From assembly GCA_014843695.1 (NCBI GenBank), contig CM026390.1:53844121-53908120 (forward strand): DNA of 64,000 nt, in the 5' to 3' direction. The position numbers were made by a program, and so were the translations under genes. Numbering within the stretch: the stretch's first letter is position 1; the number at the start of each line of letters is the position of its first letter. The DNA comes from Archivesica marissinica. Taxonomy: Eukaryota > Mollusca > Bivalvia > Venerida > Vesicomyidae. The notes beneath the pieces are model-generated. The model had not been told where the DNA came from, searched no databases, and saw only the letters and a program-made list of their open reading frames with translations. Below are positions 25,758 through 36,892 of the stretch, piece after piece.

Positions 25758-25925
25758 AATGTTGATATGAATACATCCTACCTTTGTGGATATTTAAAGA
25801 TCAAGGGTCTTACAGAAGAATACCCAACACTAACTACATTTTTTGATGGAGAAATAATCAGTGAGAAGCATCCATTCCTAACTCGTAAATGGGACGCCGA
25901 TGAAGAGGTTGACAGGAAACATTGG
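25758..25925 (+). CDS. GID4: GID4 exon 2
   Basis: 168-nt phase-0 exon with acceptor TTTTCAG and donor TGG|GTAAGT. Residues 48-103 include [19 protein letters not shown] and [20 protein letters not shown], nearly identical to human GID4. It forms the first half of the degron-binding beta-barrel. It begins only about 160 bp after the end of the 14-kb array. Confidence 0.98.
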
Positions 25926-26467
25926 GTAAGTGTTCTATTATAATCACTGGCTTGTTAATACATGACTATATGTACATGGATCATTTCTGTGATGTAACCC
26001 TCATTCTCTTGATGCCATTACCAATGCTACCAACATTTATTAATCTTTTTTGTCATGCAAATAAAAAAAAATCACCATTGGTCTTTCCAAATTTATATAT
26101 TTTGCAAATAAGCAACGAAACTAACGCATATTTTACACATATATTTGAACTTGTGATTGTGCTCTTTTGTAAAGTTCCATGTCACTGCCTGTTTTGACTT
26201 AATGCTACAAACCTGTATACTGTTTTATGCAATAAACTTATTGTATTGTATTGTATTAATTAAACTAAACTTAAAAAAACATACACTGACAATGTAGTAG
26301 CCAAACCAGCATTTATAACAAAGGCCAGAATCTTGTGTAGTCCCAGTAATTTCCATGGAGGTGTGGTAGATATACTGACTGCTTGTCCGCTGATTGATAT
26401 GTATAGTGTTTATTCTAAAATGGAAAGAAGGTGGGTCAAAAGAGGGGCAGGGTGGATCAGAAACGGA
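25926..26467. other. GID4 intron 2, probable retroelement tail at 26.2 kb
   Basis: Mostly unique. At 26,200-26,262 the sequence GCAATAAACTTATTG followed by repeated TATTG resembles the 3' end of a non-LTR element with a short-repeat tail. No protein remains are recognised. Confidence 0.4.
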
Positions 26468-26813
26468 CACGGTGGATACGTCTTTTTTCACGGGGAGATG
26501 TATTTCTCGCGGATCAACACCGCGGAAAACAAATATCAGAATACCTTACCTACAAATTAGGTCCAAAGATCTGTGCACAGCCCATTACATATATTTAATG
26601 ATTACAATTACACTAGTACATGTAGTATATCAGAAATTGTATCCACCCATAACTGGAAAACTTTAGAACATAGACGAAATCAATCCTCATTGATTATGTT
26701 TTACAAAATAAGAAATGAACCAGTTGCTGTAGATCACCCACAAGAGACCAGGGCTCATTCTAGAGGGCGATATGCATACAGTAGTCACCCGTAGGATCAT
26801 AACTTCGCCCCCT
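26468..26813 (+). mobile_element. Retrotransposon 3' fragment, copy 2
   Basis: Near-identical, same-orientation partner of 10798-11159, missing ~16 bp around 26774. It reads NWKTLEHRRNQSSLIMFYKI in one frame. Together with copy 1 it brackets the 23-bp array and GID4 exon 2 as a direct repeat. Confidence 0.72.
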
Positions 26814-27380
26814 AAATATAACTTTTTTTTAAAAAATGTTAGGAAGGCCAACTAACTGGCAAAATGGGCAGTGCGGCATTCTACCATTCCACTCTAGAAA
26901 AAAACCTAAATTGTTTGGAAAATTGGAAATGTAGTACCGGTAGTATATTAACCTAAATCTATACGTGGGAAAGGTTACGGTACTTTAGAATAAGGACCAA
27001 TGTACCTTTCCATGATCCAAATTAGGATAGGTTATTATTAACTCTGTGTTTGAATGTCTTTATTCCATATTCTCATATTTTTAGTTTGTTGCAAATGTCT
27101 ACACCCCATGCAACATGATACAACAACTTGTATTTTACTTTTAAAAAGTTGATGCAACATAACACTAGAATTAGTTGAAGCAATTCTGGTGTGGCTGACC
27201 GGCCACTATTTCTATGAATTTTTGTGTTTTATGAACTTGTCACGGTAATGCTATTGTGTTGTATCAGGTTGCATATGGTTGTCGTATGTGATTTAAATAT
27301 GTGTGAATTGTGTTGGGGCACCATTAGTCATACTTCATGTCACGATCTTCAGCGACCTATATAAGCCTCTTTATGTGTTA
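26814..27380. other. GID4 intron 2, unique sequence
   Basis: No feature recognised. Confidence 0.5.
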
Positions 27381-27607
27381 AAACTTTATTTATTTTACAA
27401 CGATTGCAAAGCAAGTTTTAACAACTTATATTAATCACTCTCGTTGGCGCAGATGAAAGCGTAAATGTGGTCATTCTTGTGGGAGGAAACCGGAGTACCC
27501 GAAGATAATCCACCTGTCCGATTTGGCTACCACCGTACCATCTCACATACTTCCCAGTCCGAGGATCGAACCTGGGTCGCGCTAACCACTGCGCTAATCG
27601 GACAGCG
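27381..27607 (-). mobile_element. SINE family C copy
   Basis: Tail TTATTTTACAACGATTGCAA, body ACAACTTATATTAATCACTC and GTGGGAGGAAACCGGAGTAC, and head complement CGAGGATCGAACCTGGG with CTAACCACTGCGCTAATCGG. Confidence 0.85.
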
Positions 27608-27885
27608 CCACATAGAGCTCAGTCTGGGGCAGGACCCTAAGCAACTTAAAATATTTCCGTTTTGTCATTTTCCATTCAGAAATTTATGTCAGTTTTGTGT
27701 AGTTAAAATAAGACATCGTTTATGCAGGGATTTGAGTGTTTACAGATTTTATTCTTTCCAATCTCATTGTGGTTGGTATAACTGAAGATCTTCCCAATAT
27801 TTAACAAATAATGAAATATGTCCTAGCTAGACTGCTGCTGTTTAACCTAATCACGTTCTAAAATTCCTTCATTTTTCCATTTCAG

Positions 27886-27984
27886 GGGAAGTTCCTGTCA
27901 TTTTACCATTTTAAAAACTTCAATTCCGATAAGTTTGATTATGAAGAATTAAAAAAGACTGATTTCGTATTTATGAGATGGAAG
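27886..27984 (+). CDS. GID4: GID4 exon 3
   Basis: 99-nt phase-0 exon with acceptor TTCCATTTCAG and donor AAG|GTATGT. Residues 104-136 read [20 protein letters not shown] and then [13 protein letters not shown], aligning without gaps to the human segment ending YVFMRWK. Confidence 0.97.
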
Positions 27985-28130
27985 GTATGTTCAATAAATG
28001 TTTACCTATGGTATTTTTGATAAAGTAAGAGTTTTGTATAATTTTTGTATAACTCTGCATTATGAGATATTCCGCATATCTCTAGAATTCAAACTCCAAG
28101 TCAGTAATCTGTTTCCAACAAAAGTTTTTT

Positions 28131-28357
28131 AAAAGTTTAAATTTTATTTATTTTACAACGATTGCGAAGCAAGTTTTAACAACTTATATTAATCACTATC
28201 GTTTGGCGCGAATGAAAGCGTAAATATGGTCATTCGTGTGGGAGGTAACCGGAGAAAACCCGCCTATCCGATCTGGGGACCACCGTACCATCTCGCATAC
28301 TTCCCGGTCCGAGGATCGAACCCAGGTTTCATTGGTGAGAAGCGTTAACCACAGATG
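28131..28357 (-). mobile_element. SINE family C copy
   Basis: Same family as 27381-27607. It has ATTTTATTTATTTTACAACG, GGCGCGAATGAAAGCGTAAA and GTCCGAGGATCGAACCC. It lies in GID4 intron 3. Confidence 0.85.
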
Positions 28358-29120
28358 CCACCACAAGTGAATATAGCGTCAGTACAACTGAGCCTCTTAA
28401 ATTTTCCAATTACCTTTTTTCTCTGGTAATTATTGATACATTTATGGACAGGTTAAGCAAAGAAATAATACAACTGGCAGCATCTATTTGAAAGAATATG
28501 TTGGGGGGGGTTAATCACTTAATGTTGCACCAACAGCTCGGGTTATCTATCGACCCCAACTTCTATTGGTGGAGAAGTACCCATTCAAGACGTGTTTCAG
28601 GAACGGACATGCATCTGGGTAGAACCATGGGCCAGTGGAATAGCCTCGTCACATTAAATAAAGCATGAACACAAACAACATGTAATGTGTATTGCAAGCT
28701 GTCAGTGTCATGCCACGACCAATCAGAATCCTTCCAGGTGTTATTAAACGTGTGGTCGTATAAGAATGTATGACATGACTGTATTACACAGGATACAAGC
28801 AAAGTTATGGGATAAAAACTAATTATGGAATGAAGTCTTATCATCACATGATATGAATGTCTGTGTGGTTGTAGAGGACATGGGAGATCACTGCATTGAG
28901 TTTGCTCTAGACTGTTGCATGTAATAAAACTAATATCCAGATTATATGTTCTATCAGGGTATGTGCAGGTTCAAGGTCTGACTACCGGTACCCAGATTTG
29001 AGTCCCACAAGTAACATGCATATAGGTTGTGCTAGTGTTCCATGTATAAGCCAGTTATTATCATTTTTTAGTGGGGCATTGTCGAAAATGTTGAAATCTG
29101 AGTATTTGTACATGTACATT
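28358..29120. other. GID4 intron 3, unique sequence
   Basis: Contains a G-run near 28,505. No exon or repeat family recognised. Confidence 0.5.
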
Positions 29121-29349
29121 AGTTTATACAAATTTATTTTAGCTCGATTGCGAAACAAGTTCTTATAACTTATCTTAATCACTCTCGAGACCTCATTCCT
29201 GATGGAATCCATCGCCAAGGGAGAGAGAAGAGGCAACGTGGAATTTAAATGTCTTGCCTAAGGGCACAATCGTAACGGCTCCAGCGTGGCTCGAACTCCG
29301 GACCTTTCACACCTGAAGCGAACGCGCATCCACTGCGCTATCACGACTT
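29121..29349 (-). mobile_element. SINE family B copy
   Basis: tRNA-derived SINE, head at the right. It has GCTCGAACTCCGGACCTTTC (B-box complement) and CACTGCGCTATCACGACTT (5' end complement). The body contains AAGGGCACAATCGTAACGGC and GATGGAATCCATCGCCAAGG. Confidence 0.88.
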
Positions 29350-29479
29350 ACATGTACATTGAATATATATATATAATAAATTCTTTCTTTTCGGATGCAA
29401 AAGAATTTTCATTTTAGATAATTAATTGTGACTTTGTGGGCAGTAGATAATTGTGTCATCTCATAGTATCTATATTAAA

Positions 29480-30012
29480 TAGTGATAAACCGATTATCGC
29501 TAACTCGCCGACAATCGTTCGCCGGCATTGACATCGGCGATAATCGATTGTGAAAATGAGTAATCGATTACAATCAACGAGTCTTTATTTTTGTCTCTTA
29601 CTCTTATGTTTGTTTATACCTCAAATAAAACCACGATTTACTATTGGCTGTGTTTTATTAGCATTGCACGTTTGCAACAACAATTCTAACTGTATCTAGT
29701 ACTAGACTTTTCACTAGTATGTCACTAAGCGTTCTGTCCTCTATTAACTTAAAAACTAATTTTATATCAGGTGGCAGTCTACTAACTTAAAGTCTAGTAC
29801 TCAGATGTAACTGAGTAACTAATGTGTCGAAACTAGTAACTTGTAAGTAATTTATTAGTACTAAATAGATTGTTAAACTCACAAATTAAATGGAATGATT
29901 TTGATTTATAACTATATCAATTGCCCGATTAATAATCAATTATCTAATCGGTTTACCCGTCCGATTATTCTGATTAATCGATTATGGATTTTGAAACCGA
30001 TGTACATCACTA
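29480..30012. mobile_element. hAT-type MITE ending 30 bp before GID4 exon 4
   Basis: 533 bp, flanked by the 8-bp duplication ATATTAAA (29472-29479 and 30013-30020). The ends are TAGTGATAAACCGATTAT and a right end whose complement starts TAGTGATGTACATCGG. The interior is rich in TAATCGATTA motifs. No transposase is present. An 8-bp target duplication supports hAT. It lies entirely in GID4 intron 3 but leaves only 22 nt between its target duplication and exon 4. Confidence 0.86.
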
Positions 30013-30042
30013 ATATTAAAGCTTATGAATTGTTATTTACAG

Positions 30043-30173
30043 GAACATTTCTTGGTACCTGATCATACTATAAAGGATATAAATGGTGCATCATTTGCCG
30101 GTTTTTATTACATTTGCTTTCAAAAATCTACAGCAACTATAGAAGGCTACTACTATCATAGAAGTTCAGAATG
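30043..30173 (+). CDS. GID4: GID4 exon 4 (degron-pocket exon)
   Basis: 131-nt exon with acceptor TTATTTACAG and donor ATG|GTAACT, leaving with two bases of a tryptophan codon. Residues 137-179 read [20 protein letters not shown] and then [23 protein letters not shown]. Counted back from the shared C-terminus, Glu137 and Tyr158 correspond to human Glu237 and Tyr258, which I recall as contacting the degron's N-terminal proline. Both are kept. The exon is closely flanked by two MITEs. Confidence 0.97.
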
Positions 30174-30197
30174 GTAACTATACATAATGCAATAGAT

Positions 30198-30494
30198 CAG
30201 GGATCAGTTTAGAGGGCGATGTGGGCGAAATTGTCGCCCTAGGGACCCTGACTTCGCCCTCTGGGGGCCCACTTCTCCCTAAAAAAAAAATATATGTTTT
30301 GGTTTTTACGATTTTCAAACAAAATTTTGTCTAGTAAGATACACTGGCCCATTATAAAGCACTCCTTCTAGTCAAATGTTGTATTTAATGGTTGTACTGT
30401 GCATTTTAACCCTATTTTGCAGAAGTATATTAAAGAACACCATTTAAGGTGAACACTCACTTCTCCCAAAAATTCTGACCTAGAATGAACCCTG
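30198..30494. mobile_element. CAGGG-type MITE with 5-bp target duplication
   Basis: Ends CAGGGATCAGTTTAGA and CTAGAATGAACCCTG are imperfect inverted repeats. TAGAT flanks both sides (30193-30197 and 30495-30499). It begins 24 bp after GID4 exon 4. It is related to the element at 11083-11370. Confidence 0.74.
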
Positions 30495-30733
30495 TAGATT
30501 GGTGTAAACAGTTGTCGAGATATATGCTGAGGAGGGAAGCTACGTTCAAATACTGTCACATGTAGCATTGTGTGAAAAATCAAGTTCAATCAACCACGGG
30601 GAGTCAGGGTTGGGAAATATTGGGAAGAAGAGTAAATATGATTTGTATTGGATGGTGATTATTTCCTGATATATCGAATGTCCTGCTTGCTAATTCTCTA
30701 CCAACTAGTTATCAATATGACAACAATTCCTCC

Positions 30734-30950
30734 CAAATCTCTCTAGCTTGAGCCATACAGGGAGAAGTGTGACAGCCCAGGGAGGCAATTCCTTCCAAAA
30801 GCCCCCTCTAACACCTGCCCTGCAGGGAGAAGTGAGGTAGCTCAGGGAGGAAATTCCTTCCAAAAGTGCCCTCTAACACCTGCCCTGCAGGGAGAAGTGA
30901 AGCAGCTCGGGCAGGGAGAAGCGAGGCAGCTCAGGGAGGCAATTCCACAA
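30734..30950. repeat. Short imperfect tandem repeat, unit ~70 bp
   Basis: Two to three partial copies containing AATTCCTTCCAAAAG, ACACCTGCCCTGCAGGGAG and AGCTCAGGGAGG. It lies in GID4 intron 4. Confidence 0.75.
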
Positions 30951-30999
30951 GCTGAGCTGAACAGCAACTTGTGTATTACTTCGGTGTGTCCTGTTTGTG

Positions 31000-31223
31000 T
31001 GTTTTTACGTTTATTTAGCGTATCTACTGGTTGCCCATATGAACAATGTCTCATGAAGAGATTAGCAATTTTAGATTTTGGCTATTGTACGTGCACGATG
31101 TAAAGACCTCGGTTTAAAGTCCCATCTGAAAGACTGTTAATATTATTAGGGTCCGGCGGAGGATCGAACCTGCGATCCATGGATTTGCAGTTGCAACGTG
31201 TTAACCACTGGACCACTGACTCG
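31000..31223 (-). mobile_element. SINE family A copy
   Basis: Tail TTTACGTTTATTTAGCG, then AGACTGTTAATATTATTAGG and head complement GAGGATCGAACCTGCGATCC with CAACGTGTTAACCACTGGAC. It lacks the CAGACAGAGA middle block of full copies. Confidence 0.84.
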
Positions 31224-31270
31224 TCTTGTGTTTGTGTTGTTTACCAATTTGATCTGTTACGTATTTATTG

Positions 31271-31461
31271 TAAAGTTAGATTATGCAAATTTATGTTATC
31301 TCGATTAGTATAATCGCTCTGGAGACCTCATTCCTAATGGAATTCATTGCCATGAGGGAAAGAGAGAAGAGGAAATGTAGAATTTAAGTGCCTTGCCTAA
31401 GGGCACAATCGTAATGGTTACAGCTTGGCGCGAACTGTGGGCCTCTCAGGCCTGAAGTGAA
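31271..31461 (-). mobile_element. SINE family B, head-truncated copy
   Basis: Contains CTCTGGAGACCTCATTCC and AAGGGCACAATCGTAATGG. It ends at CCTGAAGTGAAC without the tRNA 5' end. It lies in GID4 intron 4. Confidence 0.8.
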
Positions 31462-31601
31462 CTAATTGAATAGCATTGATAGGGCCTCACTGTCAACTTG
31501 ATTCAAGCATGAACATTGTTTATTTTATTGTAATTTCACCAATATACTGCGCTATTACAACTTTCACAATAAATTGTAAAATGTTTTCCTTTCTGTTGTA
31601 G

Positions 31602-31665
31602 GTACCAATCTCTTAATCTTACGCACGTTCCGGAGCGAAGTATATCCGTGTACCAGTTTAGATGA
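31602..31665 (+). CDS. GID4: GID4 exon 5 (stop codon)
   Basis: Acceptor TTCTGTTGTAG. The first base completes the tryptophan split by intron 4. Residues 180-200 read [21 protein letters not shown] and then TGA at 31663-31665. Human ends [21 protein letters not shown], so length and C-terminus agree. The 3' UTR and polyadenylation site are uncertain. No clear AATAAA is seen before the array that starts ~125 bp downstream, so the array may be transcribed in the 3' UTR. Confidence 0.97.
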
Positions 31666-31789
31666 TGTCTACCCTAGGCTGCAAGCTGTGATATAATGCA
31701 TAGTAGTTCTAATTTATAAGTGCTGCAGGAAGACTTCTGTAGCAAACATATTTTAATGTCATAAATAAGGCCTTACATGTATGTTCTAA

Positions 31790-32890
31790 CATCCTTGATA
31801 GGGCCTCATTGTCACGAGGATGATATGTATGCATTTCCTACCATTAATGCAGAAGTAATTGAATATCCTTGATAGGGCCTCATTGTCACGAGGATGATAT
31901 GTATGCATTTCCTACCATTAATGCAGAAGTAATTGAATATCCTTGATAGGGCCTCATTGTCACGAGGATGCTATGTATGCATTTCTTACCATTAATGCAG
32001 AAGTAATTGAATATCCTTGATAGGGCCTCATTGTCACGAGGATGATATGCATTTCTTACCATTAATGCAGAAGTAATTGAATATCCTTGATAGGGCCTCA
32101 TTGTCACGAGGATGATATGCATTTCCTACCATTAATGCAGAAGTAATTGAATATCCTTGATAGGGCCTCATTGTCACGAGGATGCTATGTATGCATTTCT
32201 TACCATTAATGCAGAAGTAATTGAATATCCTTGATAGGGCCTCATTGTCACGAGGATGATCTGTATGCATTTCTTACCATTAATGCAGAAGTAATTGAAT
32301 ATCCTTGATAGGGCCTCATTGTCACGTGGATGATATGCATTTCCTACCATTAATGCAGAAGTAATTGAATATCCTTGATAGGGCCTCATTGTCACGAGGA
32401 TGCTATGTATGCATTTCTTACCATTAATGCAGAAGTAATTGAATATCCTTGATAGGGCCTCATTGTCACGAGGATGATCTGTATGCATTTCTTACCATTA
32501 ATGCAGAAGTAATTGAATATCCTTGATAGGGCCTCATTGTCACGTGGATGATATGCATTTCCTACCATTAATGCAGAAGTAATTGAATATCCTTGATAGG
32601 GCCTCATTGTCACGAGGATGCTATGTATGCATTTCTTACCATTAATGCAGAAGTAATTGAATATCCTTGATAGTGCCTCATTTTCACGAGGATGATCTGT
32701 ATGCATTTCTTACCATTAATGCAGAAGTAATTGAATATCCTTGATAGGGCCTCATTGTCACGAGGATGATCTGTATGCATTTCTTACCATTAATGCAGAA
32801 GTAATTGAATATCCTTGATAGGGCCTCATTGTCACGAGGATGCTATGTATGCATTTCTTACCATTAATGCGGAACTAATTGAATATCCTT
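31790..32890. repeat. 69-74-bp minisatellite just after the GID4 stop codon
   Basis: About 15 copies of a unit with TTGATAGGGCCTCATTGTCA, CGAGGATGATATGTATGCAT and TTACCATTAATGCAGAAG. Three-unit blocks recur with a 218-bp period (the CTATGTATGC variant at ~32184, 32402 and 32620). It may be in the GID4 3' UTR. Minus-strand frames of ~100 codons here are repeat artefacts. Confidence 0.94.
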
Positions 32891-33034
32891 GATAGGGCCT
32901 CACTCTCAATTTGATTCAAGCATGAACATGGTTTATTTATTGTAAATTCACCTATATACTGCGATCTTAGTTTTGACCCTGATATAATAGTACTATGGGA
33001 AGACAAAGACAAAAACTTGTAATCAGGGTCTGTA

Positions 33035-33655
33035 GGATTATGGGATAGCTGTACAGTCAGGGGCTAGCTGCATGATCATGGAATAGCTGCACGGTCATGG
33101 AATAGTTGCACGATCATGGAATAGCTGCACGATCATGGAATAGCTGCACGATCATGGAATAGCTGCACGGTCATGGAATAGCTACACAATCATGGAATAG
33201 CTGCACGATCATGGAATAGCTACACAATCATGGAATAGCTGCACGATCATGGAATAGCTACACAATCATGGAATAGCTGCACGGTCATGGAATAGCTACA
33301 CAATCATGGAATAGCTGCACGATCATGGAATAGCTGCACGATCATGGAATAGCTGCATGATCATGGAATAACTGCACGATCATGGAATAGCTGCACGATC
33401 ATGGAATAGCTGCACGATCATGGAATAGCTGCACAGTCATGAAATAGCTGCACGATCATGGAATAGCTGCATGATCATGGAATAGCTGCACGCTCATGGA
33501 ATAGCTGCACGATCATGGAATAGCTGCACGATCATGGAATAGCTGCACGATCATGGAATAGCTGCACAGTCATGAAATAGCTGCACGATCATGGAATAGC
33601 TGCACGATCATGGAATAGCTGCACGATCATGGAATAGCTGCACGATCATGGAGAC
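33035..33655. repeat. 19-bp minisatellite
   Basis: About 32 copies of GGAATAGCTGCACGATCAT with scattered point changes (ACAATC, ACGGTC, ATGATC). Confidence 0.95.
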
Positions 33656-35320
33656 GGTTTAGTAAATGAGTAAAATAGCCTGCATTCTGGCTCAGTATAT
33701 ATTACTAGTACCTCAAGCCAGAAACAGTTATTATAACATGTACGTTGGATGGTTCTCTGTATCACATGCATACTTCTTTCTACCTCTGAAGCAGCATAGT
33801 GGTTCTGCATCCCATAATATTGGTTATTCTTTTCAGTGAGGTAAAATTCCCCAGAATGTATTTTGAAATCCAAATTCACAGATTTCAAATGGCTCGGGAA
33901 ACTCTAATGCTCCATATAGAGCTATAAGGGACAACTCTAATGCTCCATATAGAGCTATAAGGGACAACTCTAATGCTCCATATAGAGCTAGCCTATATAT
34001 ATGGAATTGCAATAAATCTATGAAACCACCTGTCTGAGTGTGGAAACAACTTCCCATGATATACACTTTTAATAAATGTGTATTTTTCGCAAAATTTTCA
34101 AAAAGCAAACATCCTGTATATCCTGAGACAACTATAGATATGCCGTAGTTTCAATACTTGCCCGTAAATATCATAAATATGGCTGATTTTCTGTTGTAGT
34201 TCATGTCCTATGATGCATAAGGTGGGCTATTATACTCATCCTGGCATCCACGTCGGCATTGCCTTTACAGTTACACCTGCAACATTTCTATATCTCGTGA
34301 ACTGCTCACTGTATACATGTAGCTGAGGTTTGTGAGTCAAATTCCATTACTCCATAATATGTAATTTAACAAAATCGTCTCCGCTTTCTAAGCTAAGACT
34401 AGTTCCAAGTTTTACGGTCACTCTATTAAAGAAATTCCTCACCTCAAAACCATAAGCAGAAGTTGTGTGTAATCAACCAGTTTGCTGTGGGTTGCTGAAT
34501 TATTGCAGGTAGAAACAAAACTAATCTTAGCAACTTTTCTTTCTTTTTTATTAGCAATCTTAGCAACTTTAGTTTGCCAGAAGAGTTTGCTCAAGCTTTC
34601 AGAAGAGCAATCCCAGCTAAGATTCTAGTTTTGACACGAGTTGCTGCAGATATAAACCTAATTTTTTCATTCCCTCATTCCGTCGGACCGAACAAAATAC
34701 TTCAACATAACCGAAGTTTGACTTAACGAAATTCGATATAAACGGGGCCAGTTATATGTAAAATGATAGTGTCTTAAACGGGACTTTGATCCGACTTCGA
34801 GATAACTGGATAATTCGACATAACCAACTTTGACATAGCGGATGTAGACTGTAGTATGTCTGATCAAGTGTTGAATATAATTTTATTATCCTGCTTGGCC
34901 GGATTGTAAAATCACGGCTGATGAATTGATTATTTCCGTCCGTCTGTGCCCAAGGTGAGGGTTTAACCACATAAACCAATAACGGAAAAGCCACTTAACC
35001 TGAAATTTCGGAACATTTGTCCGTGGATAAAAAAACATATGTTATATATGTGTAGAATCTGTGTATTGTTAATCATAACCATTATAATATATAATAACCA
35101 ATTAACTTATAATATGGTAATCTGCGACAATAGTGTTGCTGACCTTGACATTTACTGAGGTCAATGTCATTGCTATATAACCACATCAATATATACCTCT
35201 ATAATGGATGCTCAGAACATTTAATGACTTCAAGTTTCAGGAAGTCATAAGATTCTTTTGGACAATGTGATTAGTCTCCAAATCTGTACAGGGCACCGTC
35301 ATTTTAATACATTCATATCT
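33656..35320. other. Intergenic sequence downstream of GID4
   Basis: No gene recognised. A 33-bp unit with AACTCTAATGCTCCATATAG is present three times at ~33,898-33,990. AATAAA occurs near 34,009 and 34,065 and could serve as polyadenylation signals for GID4 if its 3' UTR spans the arrays. A pyrimidine tract plus AG at 34,536-34,554 precedes about 35 open codons, but no gene can be built from it. Confidence 0.45.
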
Positions 35321-35545
35321 TAGTTTATACAAATTTATTTTATATTCAATTGCGAAACAAGTTCTTACAACTTATATTAATCACTCTCGAGACCTCATTC
35401 CTGATGGAATCCATCGCCACGAGGGAGAGAGAAGAGGCAACGTGGCAATTAAATGCCTCGCCTAAGTGCACAATCGTAACGGCTCCAGTCGGGCTCGAAC
35501 TCCGCACCTGAAGCGACCGCGCATCCACTGCGCTATCACGACTTC
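35321..35545 (-). mobile_element. SINE family B copy
   Basis: Tail AGTTTATACAAATTTATTTT, body GATGGAATCCATCGCCACGA and CACAATCGTAACGGCTCCAG, and head complement CACTGCGCTATCACGACTT. Confidence 0.87.
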
Positions 35546-35844
35546 CACAATTCATATCTTTTCAGTATAGACCAGTATTTTTAAACATAATTAATCATTA
35601 TAGGATATTCTTTGTGATAGAAATGTTTTACATGTTGGCTTTGGTTGAGTCCAAAGTCAGTTTAATTTAAACTATATAAAGAGTGTGCAGAAAGTTCATT
35701 CCTCTTTATATTGTCCAATTAGAATTGAGAAAAGTAATTTTGCTATGGACTGAACACTTCATTTTATCTGCCAAGATCAAGGTCATTGTTTAAACTGTAA
35801 TGTCTCTTCAATGGTTGCTCGGAACTCAGTTAAATTTGAGGCAA

Positions 35845-36275
35845 TCAGTCTATTATTATGAAATGTTCAGCAAAGTGGTGGGTGAGGTAGACCCTTGTCA
35901 AAGGCATTTTAATAAGCATATATACTTGTGGATGCTAAGAACTTCATGGAACAGTCTATTGTTATGAAATGTTCAGCAAAGTGGTGGGTGAGGTAGACCC
36001 TTGTCAAAGACATTTTAATAAGCATATATACTTGTGGATGCTAAGAACTTCATGGAACAGTCTATTGTTATGAAATGTTCAGCAAAGTGGTGGGTGAGGT
36101 AGACCCTTGTCAAAGACATTTTAATAAGCATATATACTTGTGGATGCTAAGAACTTCATGGAACACAGTCTATTGTTATGAAATGTTCAGCAAAGTGGTG
36201 GGTGAGGTAGACCTTTGTCAAAGGCATTTTAATAAGCATATATACTTGTGGATGCTAAGAACTTCATGGAACAGT
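35845..36275. repeat. ~106-bp tandem repeat, four copies
   Basis: Four copies of a unit containing GAAATGTTCAGCAAAGTGGT, GGGTGAGGTAGACCCTTGTC and GGATGCTAAGAACTTCATGG. The copies are almost identical, so the amplification is recent. A 97-codon plus-strand frame within it is not considered coding. Confidence 0.93.
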
Positions 36276-36890
36276 ACTGATTATTGGATGCTACTTTTAA
36301 CCAGTTTGTTGTTGACCTTGACCAGTATGAGTCTCCATTTAATGACAGGATTTAGAACGTTTCCATAACTACCACCACTTGTCTACCAGATAGGGCAAAT
36401 AAGCTGGTATTATTTGACAGAAAGGTGTCTATTACACTTGCAGGATACCATATTCCGTAAAATGAATGCTGACCGTCACCTAATTTAGGGTCAACAGTAT
36501 CACACAGTCCGGCATTTTACACACTGGCTTTTCTTGTTTTCCTCTATAAGGATTATTGAATATTTCTCTGTTTTATATGTTACTGAAGGATTATATAAAA
36601 TGTTTACGGATGCCCAAGTGTTTTGTGTATTTTTTCACTGTCATTTTATTACATTCCTTATTGGAGTCGAGTCTATGTAACAATATTTCATCAACAGTCA
36701 TCAAGCTTCATCTAGAATTCCACAACAAATAAACGATCAAATTTAGCATGTTTAATTCGCTGTCTTGAAAATCTTCGCATGCGTCAATTGGAAACATGCA
36801 CTGGAGTAAACGAGAACAAAATTCAAGCAATATCAAGCATTTGCGAGAGTAGACGGAAAAATGGGGCGCCACTTCCAATGGGTCGCCAAC
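36276..36890. other. Intergenic unique sequence
   Basis: No feature recognised. Confidence 0.5.
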
Positions 36891-36892
36891 CA

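Noticed and set aside
31790..32890. Repeat array resembling a CRISPR
   Set aside because: Units are contiguous with no variable spacers, there are no cas genes, and the setting is an animal genome.
34536..34665. Pyrimidine tract, AG and ~35 open codons (SNLSNFSLPEEFAQAF...), like a terminal exon
   Set aside because: No donor or upstream exon can be matched, the frame is short, and no family is recognised. It may be worth revisiting with RNA data.
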